Notes: generated by a model not told the origin, from the sequence alone. Counted from the stretch's first letter, positions 1-7,863 are shown. The stretch: DNA of 35,188 bases from MGNI01 sp964353875 (GCA_964353875.1 CAYGXU010000024.1:1-35188), one strand, 5' to 3'. Made by a program: numbers and translations.

Positions 1-189
1 GCATGATTGGCTCGGTATTCTCGGTTTGAGTAGCATCCCCAGGATAAGCCCTACCGCGCCGTAAGCAATCCAAATCCCTTCCTACCTGCCTCTATAAGAC
101 GTAAAGACTATGAACAAGGTTCCCAGTAAATCAGCCTGATTCCCAGCTTTCTTACGGGCGGCTGGTTGAATGCAGAGGGGTAGGAAATT
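1..189. other. Left edge, no confident gene
   Basis: No supported gene. The minus strand of about 3-83 can be read as a membrane-like peptide (IWIAYGAVGLILGMLLKP) running off the left edge. It follows an in-frame stop and has no ATG, GTG or TTG with a ribosome-binding site before it, so it is not called. No clear terminator hairpin was seen after the transpeptidase gene. Confidence 0.4.
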
Positions 190-1755
190 CTAGCGCCGGA
201 TCTCCACCACCACGCCATCCTCAGCCCAAGTGTAGAGCTCCTCAGCCGCTTCAAGTGTGAGAATGATGCAGCCATAGGAGGCTGGCTGGCCAAGAACGCT
301 TCCCCATAGCCTGACGCCATTGGAGAGCATCGGAAGTCCATGGATGCCATTCTCAAATCCCGGCACGGCCTCGTAAATCCCCAGGAAATGTGGCATCCAC
401 AAATCCCAGGTGGAGGCGTAGGCATCCTCGAAATGTGACTGAACTTGGAAGATCCCCGCCATGGTGGGCGATTTGGCAATGCCGGTGCTGACGACATGAT
501 CGGTAATCTGTTCGCCATCCTGATAGACCCACATATGTTGTTCGGAGATGCTGATGACGATGCGTTTGTTCATCACTACCGGCAACATCAGATTCGCATC
601 CATCGGCGGTAATGTCAAAGCCTCCCCGATGTTCGGGTCTCTTCCCGCCAATTGCGGGTTTGTTTCGACAAGCTTCCAGAAGGGCATCCCCAATTTGGCG
701 CCGAGGGAAATCACGGTTTGAGGACGTTCGACGACATACATCCTGGTACGATAACGAATCTGCACGGCCTCGCTCTCGCCTCCTCCAAGGCCTGTTTTTA
801 TTTTCCCCAAGCCTTCTTCCTCATCAAAAAAGCGCTCGTTACCCAAACTAGTATTCAACCCTGAAATGTACGTCCTCATCCGCTCTTCACTCAACTGGAC
901 AACGAACTCATGCTCTCCGTGCTGGATCTCCAGCCACGAAGCGATCTCTTCTCGGTTGGGGGTCCAGCTATACCATTCATCCTCCACTGGATCGTAGGCT
1001 CGTAAGGTAGGCTCTGAAGCAAGCAATCGCTCAACTTCAAATGCTGCCGCCGAGACATCCGCAATCAATGGCTCAACGGGCACCATGACCAGAGGTACAA
1101 ACCGATAAGTTAGGAAAACGCCCGCAGGGTCAGCCGCGATCATCGCCAAACTGGCCTCCACATCGAGCGATTTTCCCGCTTTCCCGGGAACGGAGTTGAC
1201 CTGGTCATCCACAACTGCTAAATAACCTTCCACAGGAGAGATATTAATTTTCGCTGCCCAAACCTCGAGTGCAGCGCGAGCAATACCCGAGTCGAAAGTA
1301 ACCTTCGGTGCGCCCTGCCAATCATCGGCGTACATCTGCTGCACACCGGCGACCAAGCCCTCACCCCTGCCGACGGCGTAAGCCTGCGAGGCGCTCGTTT
1401 GAGCATCCACCCATAAACCAAACTCTTCTGGCTCCACAACCCAGGTACGCCCTGGATCGGTAGTATCCACCGCCAGAATACGATAATCCACATTCCATAC
1501 CTGGCTGATTTTGGCAGCCGCTTCGTGAATCGCCAGCCCTTCTACAGGTACACCCCCAATCTCCACACCAGGCATGATGATCTCAAAAGCCTCCAAATAC
1601 CCGTATGCGCCAACCGAAAAGAATAGAGGTAGCGCAAGAATGAAAGCAAGGCTAAAGATGAGTAGTGCAATCAATTTTTTTACACGCCGCTTGCCGGTGT
1701 TCTTCGGTTGGCGTTGATCTATGGTGCGAACCCGCACGGATTGTGTCATTTCCAT
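190..1755 (-). CDS. L,D-transpeptidase (YoaR-like peptidoglycan-binding region, LysM, YkuD)
   Basis: Probable cell-wall L,D-transpeptidase of 521 aa that would cross-link peptidoglycan or attach proteins to it outside the membrane. After a basic cytoplasmic tail (TGKRRVKK) comes one membrane segment at about residues 28-52. Next is a region like the YoaR/VanW peptidoglycan-binding domain (PGVEIGGVPVEGL and following), then a LysM-like stretch (VISLGAKLGMPFWKLVETNP), and finally the YkuD domain. The catalytic Cys is about C496 and the partner His about H472 (HGLP). The motif is SYGCII, whereas the common form is SHGCxR, so the His and Arg around the Cys are replaced. I chose the ATG at 1755 because GGGAG lies 13 nt upstream and the membrane segment follows sensibly. 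An upstream ATG at 1854 has no usable spacing. Family call is firm; exact start is moderate. Confidence 0.88.
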   Translation of the reverse strand: MEMTQSVRVRTIDQRQPKNTGKRRVKKLIALLIFSLAFILALPLFFSVGAYGYLEAFEIIMPGVEIGGVPVEGLAIHEAAAKISQVWNVDYRILAVDTTDPGRTWVVEPEEFGLWVDAQTSASQAYAVGRGEGLVAGVQQMYADDWQGAPKVTFDSGIARAALEVWAAKINISPVEGYLAVVDDQVNSVPGKAGKSLDVEASLAMIAADPAGVFLTYRFVPLVMVPVEPLIADVSAAAFEVERLLASEPTLRAYDPVEDEWYSWTPNREEIASWLEIQHGEHEFVVQLSEERMRTYISGLNTSLGNERFFDEEEGLGKIKTGLGGGESEAVQIRYRTRMYVVERPQTVISLGAKLGMPFWKLVETNPQLAGRDPNIGEALTLPPMDANLMLPVVMNKRIVISISEQHMWVYQDGEQITDHVVSTGIAKSPTMAGIFQVQSHFEDAYASTWDLWMPHFLGIYEAVPGFENGIHGLPMLSNGVRLWGSVLGQPASYGCIILTLEAAEELYTWAEDGVVVEIRR

Positions 1756-2073
1756 GGCTGAATTTGTTCTCCCACAACATAGAAAATAGACCCACACGCG
1801 AAGCATTGCAGGCACAATTGAATGTTGCAAGATTGATGCCAAAGAATGAGTCATCCTTGCTCATATCATGGTTAAATGTATTGGGATTTTTTTCTTAGAT
1901 GACTCATAGATAATCACATCCCTCACCCAGATATATGACAAATGGGAATGATTGTGTCATTCTCTTCTAAAAGCCTTGATGAAAAAATTCAACGTCAACC
2001 AGGGGGGTATACTAAAGGGCTAAATGATCCGAAATCCCTGCCTCTTTCGTCGTGGTTCAACTAAGCAGGCTAT
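1756..2073. other. Intergenic region upstream of the transpeptidase gene, with inverted repeat
   Basis: No gene seen. It holds a perfect inverted repeat, GAATGA-TTGTG-TCATTC, at 1946-1962, nested in a wider one (ATGACA at 1936-1941 with TGTCAT at 1955-1960). This could be an operator of the transpeptidase gene. No -10/-35 pair stands out. Confidence 0.3.
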
Positions 2074-3075
2074 TCATTGCGTACTTAACTTCTTAAGAAC
2101 ACGGAGCACACGTAACGTCACCCACTTGCTGGGTTCCCCTTTTTTCTCGATTTGAATCCACATACGATCCAGTGTATTCTCCAACTTCCAACGACCCAGT
2201 TCGTCCTGCTTTCTCAGGACAAGCTGGATGGCATCCCCCAAGCGGGGATCCTCACCATAACCCATCTCCACTAAGATGGATACCGTCTCCAAGACGTCGC
2301 TCCAATAACTCAATGGAAACCCAAGTTTAAACCAGGTGGAGCTCACACGTTCGGTATATGGGTAGTTGGCTTTTGCAGGATCGCGGCTGAGGAGGAACCT
2401 CGCTCCAACTTGAAGAGCTTGTTCAAGCTCAGAGGTATGTTCCTCATGGGGGACAGACAATAAAGCTCTCATCACTTTATTGGCGCCCCAGCCGCAAGGC
2501 TGAGCCAAATTGGCGCTGCAATTATAAAGGGGCCCAGTTGTTCCCGATTTGAGATAACCCATTGCCCCCTCCCCGGTGATGGCCTGTACTTGCCAGGCTA
2601 AGGCAGCCTTCACTCGTGGATCATGGCCGTATCCCAATTTCTGTAATGCAAAAATCATATTCCCACTCAAACAAGGGATCACCCCGCTGGGCACAGGTTT
2701 ACTTGAGACAGAAAAGGCACCATTGGAGGCGATGGCGTGGTTCAATAGATACTCGCACCCCAGTGAGACGCGCTTGTCTTTCGGATCCGCTCCCAACTCA
2801 GCCAGGAGCAGGATCTGCCAAACCGTGCCCTGGTATTTGGGTGAATAGCCTCCCCCTGCTTTTATCCAGTATCCCTCGGGATGTTGTGCCTGCAAAATCG
2901 TCGGGATTGGACCTATTGTCATCATGGCATTGCGGGCTTCTTGGACGTCCGACTCTGCCATGGGGCGATCAAGGATATCCCGCAAGGTCAAGTAACGTAC
3001 TGAAGGATTCGCGGGGTCGTCTTCGAGAAGCCAGGGCAAAGGATCACCATTGAGCATGTTTCGCCAATTGGGCAC
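2074..3075 (-). CDS. Prenyltransferase/squalene-cyclase-type alpha-toroid protein
   Basis: A 333-aa protein without a signal peptide. Most of its length is helical repeats of the squalene cyclase / protein prenyltransferase beta-subunit class: repeated G-W/Y segments such as GYWIKAGGGYSPKYQGTVWQ near residues 68-87, plus WSDVLETVSILVEMGYGEDP and LGRWKLENT near the C-terminus. Homologues in public databases are sometimes labelled nitrogen fixation protein NifH; nothing here resembles the NifH ATPase, so that name is misleading. No QW-repeat catalytic DxDD motif was seen, so classical terpene cyclase activity is doubtful. The start is a GTG preceded by AAGGAG at 8 nt. It is the last gene of the minus-strand block with the isoprenoid-synthase-like and methyltransferase genes, 78 nt after the methyltransferase. 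That suggests a role with an isoprenoid or prenylated substrate (inference). Confidence 0.75.
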   Translation of the reverse strand: MPNWRNMLNGDPLPWLLEDDPANPSVRYLTLRDILDRPMAESDVQEARNAMMTIGPIPTILQAQHPEGYWIKAGGGYSPKYQGTVWQILLLAELGADPKDKRVSLGCEYLLNHAIASNGAFSVSSKPVPSGVIPCLSGNMIFALQKLGYGHDPRVKAALAWQVQAITGEGAMGYLKSGTTGPLYNCSANLAQPCGWGANKVMRALLSVPHEEHTSELEQALQVGARFLLSRDPAKANYPYTERVSSTWFKLGFPLSYWSDVLETVSILVEMGYGEDPRLGDAIQLVLRKQDELGRWKLENTLDRMWIQIEKKGEPSKWVTLRVLRVLKKLSTQ

Positions 3076-3153
3076 TTTCTCAACTCCTTGCGCAGGAATT
3101 CAAGTGAACCCTCTGCGTCAAACGATACACCTTTCGCTTTCACACACCACGCC

Positions 3154-4062
3154 TCACTCCATTGATGCGCGTTTTCTCTTTAGCACTCCGACAGGCTGGT
3201 ATTTCGGATCCCAGATCCCCCAGGGCATGCCATTTTCGCCGGATTTAAAGAACATCGGCGCCAGGTTGTCCTTTAATTCCTGACTACCCTGTAATCTATG
3301 GAACAAAACGTCGTAATCAGAAAAATTCGACCAGACATCCTTACCCAGGCTGAAGGCTCTCTTCAGCGTCCCCTCTGTGAAGCACCATCCCTTTGAAGGC
3401 TGATGATACCAGTCGTGATCCTTCGCTGCCCCCAGAGTGGCGAGCAAGACTCCACCGGGTTTAAGCACACGCATCAGCTCATTGACAATCCGCTCGAGTT
3501 GATCCGCATCATTGTGCTCAAGCGCCGAGACCGACACTACGGCGTCGAAGGATCCGTCCAGTAGTTCAGCCATATGCGAAAGGTCTTGGTGAAAGAGGGT
3601 CACGATTCCCGGTGCTTTTCGAGTGAACGGTTGGACAAGGGAGGTCACCGTCGCGCGTACTGCTCCTTTCAATCGAAAGCCTACAGATTTTGTGCTATCG
3701 GACAACCGTACAAAGACAAGCTTCCTAGTGGGGATCAAATCATCCGACCGGAAACCCCTCACTTGATAGGAGGAACGAAAACGGCAGGACAAATCCCTCC
3801 GATCCGCCCGATCCGCGCTCAATACTTCCGCCCCTTGCTCCGCCATCCACCACTGTAGCACGCCCGTGCCCGCACCTGCATCCAGGATTTGTTTGCCTTG
3901 TAGAGCGCCGACATTCGAAGCGATCCAGGCGAGATCAAGGGGATAATGCCATCCCAACTGAATGCCTAAGGCCTTCGCCCTCTTTCGAAACACGCGGATC
4001 AGGCTAGATTGCTCCTCAAGAAGATCAACACCAAGGATTTCAATACGATCATTTTCTGCCAT
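3154..4062 (-). CDS. Class I SAM-dependent methyltransferase
   Basis: A 302-aa methyltransferase with the Rossmann-type SAM-binding motif I ILDAGAGTG at about residues 59-67. It also has an acidic motif II after the second strand (LSADRAD), the post-III segment SFDAVVSVSALEH, and LKPGGVLLATLG typical of UbiE/Methyltransf_11 proteins. An insertion of about 80 residues between motifs II and III probably forms a substrate lid. The substrate cannot be read from sequence. The ATG at 4062 is preferred over upstream in-frame ATGs at 4086 and 4122 because AAGG sits 6 nt before it and the others lack ribosome-binding sites. It lies between the isoprenoid-synthase-like gene and the toroid gene on the same strand, so it may modify the product of that pathway (inference). 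Confidence 0.85.
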   Translation of the reverse strand: MAENDRIEILGVDLLEEQSSLIRVFRKRAKALGIQLGWHYPLDLAWIASNVGALQGKQILDAGAGTGVLQWWMAEQGAEVLSADRADRRDLSCRFRSSYQVRGFRSDDLIPTRKLVFVRLSDSTKSVGFRLKGAVRATVTSLVQPFTRKAPGIVTLFHQDLSHMAELLDGSFDAVVSVSALEHNDADQLERIVNELMRVLKPGGVLLATLGAAKDHDWYHQPSKGWCFTEGTLKRAFSLGKDVWSNFSDYDVLFHRLQGSQELKDNLAPMFFKSGENGMPWGIWDPKYQPVGVLKRKRASME

Positions 4063-4138
4063 ACTCAACCTTATCCCCTGCAACATGAGTGCTATCGTGC
4101 CATGAGATATGAGGCATGGCAACTATCACTTCATTGGC

Positions 4139-4228
4139 CTATCCCATATCAAGGTTGATTTTAATCGGTATCTCAATGATCTGGCCAAACGCCCACTTCC
4201 ACCTCTTGATATCGACATAGAGCATCAC
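4139..4228 (-). CDS. Possible very small ORF, Trp-rich 29-aa peptide
   Basis: In the 265-nt gap between the isoprenoid-synthase-like gene and the methyltransferase there is a short open frame. It starts with GTG at 4228 (GGAG 8 nt upstream) or ATG at 4225 and ends at TAG. The product contains KRWKWAFGQIIEIPIKIN, which reads like real protein, with two Trp residues close together. It is too short to call on composition. It could be a second small peptide of the locus, a decayed gene fragment, or chance. Confidence 0.22.
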   Translation of the reverse strand: MMLYVDIKRWKWAFGQIIEIPIKINLDMG

Positions 4229-4327
4229 CAACGGTACTCCGATAGAGCGTTTTTCTTATGGCATGGACAGCAACGAATTCCTCCATTCCACAGAGAACGA
4301 TCCAACTTTGTGCCACTATATAGCTCC

Positions 4328-5311
4328 TCAAACGTGTGGCGGTGGAATGATAGGACGCAATTTCTCCATCAAGTGACGTGCAACCGCCGCAGTCATGTTT
4401 TCATCTGTACGCTTGCGATAGCCACTCACATATTCAATCCATGCAGGACAATCCACTCCTCGAGCAGCTTCGATGGATTGATCCAGCCACTCCAGCACCC
4501 TTCGCAAATGCTCCACATCCGTCCATTCAGCCTCGATGATGGAGCGCAGATCATCTACGGATGGTTCACTTCCCTTCTCCCCGACTTTCGAAGGCATGAG
4601 GCATGACAAGTAATACGTAAAATGACCCGTATTGATGTCATGCTCCCAGTCTCCGACATCATCCAACATCTGCGAGGCCACGGCGATGTGTTTCAGTGAG
4701 TTTTCGATCAGTTCGAGCATGTGTGGTTGCTTGGAAGCCTCTGCCAAAGCAGCTATGGTGGTCACGATGGGCGAGACTTTCCCATGAGCCATGATCCGTA
4801 AGTCATCTAGTTGGACAACTCCTGGCCTGGCTTGGATCTCCACCTCCTTCGCCAGGCCAGCCAGATGAGCTGATGCCAGGCGGTCATATTGAGCCCAGAA
4901 AGAAGATTGGGAGGGGAACATTCTCCGGTATATGGTAACCCCATGCCCATAGAGAGCTTGATACAAAAGAATTGTCCATTCCAATGGATCCGCTTGCCCG
5001 TCAACGATGTGATCTAAAACAATCGAGGCCAGTACAAACATAGTCCCCGCCTCGGCGATATCCAAGAAGGCTCCATCTTCCAGAACGGAAAAGACTTCCC
5101 AGAAAAGCCAGGGCGTGCTGGCGAGGACCGGATTCAAGTCTGGCACGCCTTCGAAGGAGCCATGAATTGGTCCACCTAAAAAAGTGCCTTTCAGGCGCGC
5201 CAATTTACTCAGGGGCAGAGGCAGATGATCGGTAAAATGGAAGTAACGATGGTTAAGGCGCTCGTATAACTGTACCCCACGAGCGTCCTCAGGCAGTTTC
5301 AGTCGCGTCAA
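4328..5311 (-). CDS. Class I isoprenoid-synthase-fold protein (polyprenyl synthetase / ComQ-like)
   Basis: A 327-aa all-helical protein with both metal-binding motifs of the trans-isoprenyl diphosphate synthase / class I terpene synthase fold. The first is LDHIVDGQ (Asp at about 100 and 104); the second is MLDDVGDWEHD (about 216-225). A conserved Lys (HGKVSP, about K178) lies between them. Such enzymes bind Mg-diphosphate and transfer or cyclise prenyl chains; ComQ of Bacillus uses the same fold to prenylate a Trp in the ComX peptide. The TTG at 5311 is chosen because a strong GGGAGG lies 5 nt upstream and the length (327 aa) fits the family. An in-frame ATG at 5473 would overlap the peptide gene by 80 nt and has only a weak site. 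It follows the 73-aa peptide gene by 82 nt. Fold is confident; peptide prenyltransferase is inferred from context. Confidence 0.75.
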   Translation of the reverse strand: MTRLKLPEDARGVQLYERLNHRYFHFTDHLPLPLSKLARLKGTFLGGPIHGSFEGVPDLNPVLASTPWLFWEVFSVLEDGAFLDIAEAGTMFVLASIVLDHIVDGQADPLEWTILLYQALYGHGVTIYRRMFPSQSSFWAQYDRLASAHLAGLAKEVEIQARPGVVQLDDLRIMAHGKVSPIVTTIAALAEASKQPHMLELIENSLKHIAVASQMLDDVGDWEHDINTGHFTYYLSCLMPSKVGEKGSEPSVDDLRSIIEAEWTDVEHLRRVLEWLDQSIEAARGVDCPAWIEYVSGYRKRTDENMTAAVARHLMEKLRPIIPPPHV

Positions 5312-5393
5312 AATGGCCTCCCGAACATTCGGCGTTTTAAGGCAATGATTGGATTCGTAAACGCACTGATAATGAAATATTTTCGAACTTTTT

Positions 5394-5615
5394 TCAGGCG
5401 AGTGGGCTCCACCACCGGAGGCTACTTCTATCAGCAATGTATCCAAGATCATCAAAGATGAATCCCAGGTCATCCATTGTCATTCCAACTTCAGCCTGGA
5501 GAATTTCCGCCACCTGTGATGGTTTCCCTTTCCTCAGCTTCTCGCTAATCTCCGGATCATCTTTCGCTTTCTCAATTAAGCCCAACAATTTATCCCAATG
5601 TGATAAAGAACGCAT
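5394..5615 (-). CDS. 73-aa peptide, Nif11-leader/ComX-like, candidate modified peptide precursor
   Basis: Small acidic helical peptide. Residues about 7-60 resemble Nif11-type leader peptides: hydrophobic heptads, then DDPEISEKLRKG, then VAEILQAEVGMTMDDL. The C-terminus reads YIADRSSLRWWSPLA, with Trp68 and Trp69 five to six residues from the end. The layout matches ComX pre-pheromones, where a helical leader precedes a short C-terminal peptide (ADPITRQWGD in B. subtilis) with a Trp prenylated by ComQ. The ATG at 5615 has GGAGG 9 nt upstream. An upstream ATG at 5705 would overlap the regulator gene and lacks such a site. The ComQ-like gene lies immediately downstream. No Gly-Gly cleavage site is visible. 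It could instead be a plain Nif11-like protein that is not processed. Confidence 0.65.
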   Translation of the reverse strand: MRSLSHWDKLLGLIEKAKDDPEISEKLRKGKPSQVAEILQAEVGMTMDDLGFIFDDLGYIADRSSLRWWSPLA

Positions 5616-5671
5616 GTCCTGAACCCTCCATCCTATAAAAGAATTGTAGATAGATCTCTCGGTTTCGATAT

Positions 5672-7624
5672 TCAGACGTACGATTCTGTCACCGTTCTTC
5701 CCCATACTCGACTCATCGACCAGGCTAGGCCGAGCGGGAAGAGCCAGGCAACCATAAGGTGCAGGATCAATGCACTGAGTGCGCTTTGCCTGTAGACCAA
5801 ATAAACGGCGGGGAGAGCAATAAGTGATATTATGCCAGACGCGCAGATAGATCGAATTATCTGATGGCGCAGGGAGACAGGCTTCCCCATGCTGGGGAAA
5901 ACGAGCGTCAGTGCTACACCAGTCAACAGACCGTAGGTTAGATAAATAGGAATATAGACCGAGGAGGTTGCCTCTGGCTTGAAGGCCTCAAACAATGATA
6001 ATGAGATAAGGAAGAACGAGTGGACCCATCCGGCCACTCCTCCCAAAATAAAACGCCCTCTGCCCTTCCAAAGGGTGTCTGCGAGGCCCAAGCCAAATCC
6101 CAACGCTGAACCCAACAAACCGCCCCAGATCAATCCGAGGAGCGCATTACTGAACAACCATATTGGTAGCTCCATAAACTCTAAATTTTGCCGGATGATC
6201 TCTGGATTAATAAAAGCTCCAGGGATCAGTTGCAAATCTGCGACCATCGCCATCGCCAGCGCTCCACCCAATGCCGCCCGCCCAGTCTGCTTCACAATCT
6301 GGCTGCTGTTTGCCCTCCACCGCCGTTGTGCCAGTGCCACACCAAGGGGGAGTTTAGGATATGGACCGATACCAGTCGGAAGACCAACTTCATCTGCCAC
6401 AGCAACCAAAGCCGCCATCGCTGCACTCCCGCCCATTGAGTCCACCTCCTTCAGCAATTCCCGCGCGATAACCAGCAAACGACCCCGTTTTGCAGCGCTT
6501 ACGGCAGCTTCCGAACGCACGACAGCCGCGTCATCTTCCAGCGCTACACGCAGAAGGGCATCGGTAGCCGTCTCTGATTGAAGACCTTGCAATGCTTCCA
6601 CAATCCGTGCTCGCACCCGCGGCTTGGGATAAGATTCGTAAACCTCCACCAGCGCTAAGACGGCCACATCTTCCGTTCTGGCTCGCTCCAAACAAGAACT
6701 AACGTCGATCGCATGATGCAGTGCGCTACGGATGAGGAGCGAGGCATCTTCATCGTCGAATGGCAATCCGCCAGGATTGGCTTGCACAATCGCCAGGCTG
6801 GCAACATCCAAAACCTCCTTTCCTTGCGCACGCCATTGTTTTAGTAGGGCGTGGACTGCATGGGTTGCATCAACCTCGCGATCTGGAGCTGCACGCACCC
6901 ACTGAGGCGCCGAAGGTTTGCCACCTTTGGAAAGCCTTTCGTAGGTAGCCTTCGTTTCCTCAGAGGGTTCGACTGCTAAATCCTCACGTAAAGCCTTTAC
7001 GCATCGAGAGTATGCAGCAGCCATCCCTGCTGTGTCCCCCAGGCCACAATAAGCGAACATCAACGCCCGGTAAGCCGGTTCGGGAGCGTACCCCATCGCA
7101 ATCCATCGCTCTCCCCATTCCAATACCTCGGTCCAGCGTTCTTCTTCAATCATCCAGTCCAAAACCATTTGGACCTTCTTTTCGTAGAGGGCACGGAACC
7201 GTTCTCTCTCCAAAACGACCCAATCGTCGTAGAAACCGGGCAAGAGTTCCCCACCATAGACCGAGACCGTATCAACAAGCTCCCTGGGCGAGGTTTTTTC
7301 CTCAACCTGGCGGGCGAGGAGTTTAGCATCCAACCAATACTCCGAGTCAGCGTAAAAAGCTGCAGAGATCTTATCCGTGATGAAATATTCACTCCCAATA
7401 GCTTTACGAAGCCGCCAGAGAGCATGTCTCAGATTGCTGCGAGCGTTCTCCTCGCTGGCTTCTGGCCATAAAAGCCCAGCCAGCTTTTCCCTTCGGTGGG
7501 CTGTCCCTGCCGTTAACATCAGATAAGCCAACAGAGATTGGGCAGGACGAGAAGGAATTTCGACGACCTCATCATTCCTGACTACGTTAAACTGACCAAG
7601 TAGATAGACTTTCAACATCGTCAT
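5672..7624 (-). CDS. SARP/BTAD-type transcriptional regulator with HEAT-like region and membrane C-terminus
   Basis: A regulator of about 650 aa. Residues about 3-98 form the winged-helix DNA-binding domain of the SARP/AfsR type (MLKVYLLGQFNV at the start, then RPAQSLLAYLML and NARSNLRHALWRLRKAI). Residues about 104-245 are the bacterial transcriptional activation (BTAD) domain (LLPGFYDDWVVLERERF; PEPAYRALMFAYCGLGD; SEETKATYERLSKG). About 290-420 contains HEAT-like helical repeats. The last 220 residues hold five or six hydrophobic segments, including LFSNALLGLIWGGLLGSALG and LILHLMVAWLFPLGLAW, so the protein should sit in the membrane, which is unusual for a BTAD activator. ATGs at 7624 and 7618 are both possible and neither has a clear ribosome-binding site; a start at 7864 would add 80 residues not matching the family. 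It ends 56 nt before the small peptide gene and may regulate or sense it. Confidence 0.85.
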   Translation of the reverse strand: MTMLKVYLLGQFNVVRNDEVVEIPSRPAQSLLAYLMLTAGTAHRREKLAGLLWPEASEENARSNLRHALWRLRKAIGSEYFITDKISAAFYADSEYWLDAKLLARQVEEKTSPRELVDTVSVYGGELLPGFYDDWVVLERERFRALYEKKVQMVLDWMIEEERWTEVLEWGERWIAMGYAPEPAYRALMFAYCGLGDTAGMAAAYSRCVKALREDLAVEPSEETKATYERLSKGGKPSAPQWVRAAPDREVDATHAVHALLKQWRAQGKEVLDVASLAIVQANPGGLPFDDEDASLLIRSALHHAIDVSSCLERARTEDVAVLALVEVYESYPKPRVRARIVEALQGLQSETATDALLRVALEDDAAVVRSEAAVSAAKRGRLLVIARELLKEVDSMGGSAAMAALVAVADEVGLPTGIGPYPKLPLGVALAQRRWRANSSQIVKQTGRAALGGALAMAMVADLQLIPGAFINPEIIRQNLEFMELPIWLFSNALLGLIWGGLLGSALGFGLGLADTLWKGRGRFILGGVAGWVHSFFLISLSLFEAFKPEATSSVYIPIYLTYGLLTGVALTLVFPSMGKPVSLRHQIIRSICASGIISLIALPAVYLVYRQSALSALILHLMVAWLFPLGLAWSMSRVWGRTVTESYV

Positions 7625-7693
7625 GATTTTTACGGTTGTAGGGCAAAATCTATGATGAAACCTCAGTCCCGGCGTATTCCTCTGGCAATCTAG

Positions 7694-7725
7694 AGTATAG
7701 CACGTCAAATTCCCCCCCCCAAATG
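7694..7725 (-). promoter_or_regulatory. Candidate promoter region with C9/G9 tract upstream of the BTAD gene
   Basis: On the minus strand, CATTT-G9-AATTT (7725-7707) is followed by a good -10-like TATACT (7699-7694), about 70 nt before the start codon. A TTGGGG at the left edge of the G tract could act as a weak -35 at 17-nt spacing, in which case G-tract length would set the spacer. The promoter call is tentative. Confidence 0.3.
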
Positions 7726-7863
7726 CAATCCGCCAAATTCTGCAGGATTGGTCTAGCTCCTCTAGAAGGTCTAAACGACGCATGTTGACACAGCGAATAG
7801 AAATTTTCTTGAATACATAGCAAAACACATTCCGTAAACGGTGACTTACACAAAGAGAAGACA

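Noticed and set aside
3..83. Membrane-like peptide on the minus strand at the left edge
   Set aside because: No acceptable start codon after the preceding in-frame stop; only ATT is available near the AGGAAGGG sequence, and the frame runs off the window.
2074..3075. Label nitrogen fixation protein NifH for the toroid protein
   Set aside because: No P-loop or 4Fe-4S cysteines; the sequence is a helical-repeat toroid.
4109..4606. Plus-strand open frame (165 aa) across the ComQ-like gene end and the gap
   Set aside because: Mostly antisense to the isoprenoid-synthase-like gene; no ribosome-binding site and Pro/His/Arg-rich composition typical of a shadow frame.
5616..5705. N-terminal extension of the small peptide to the ATG at 5705
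   Set aside because: It would overlap the regulator gene and lacks a ribosome-binding site, while GGAGG sits 9 nt before the ATG at 5615.
5979..6581. Plus-strand open frame (200 aa) antisense to the membrane part of the BTAD regulator
   Set aside because: Composition is the complement of hydrophobic helices; no start signal.
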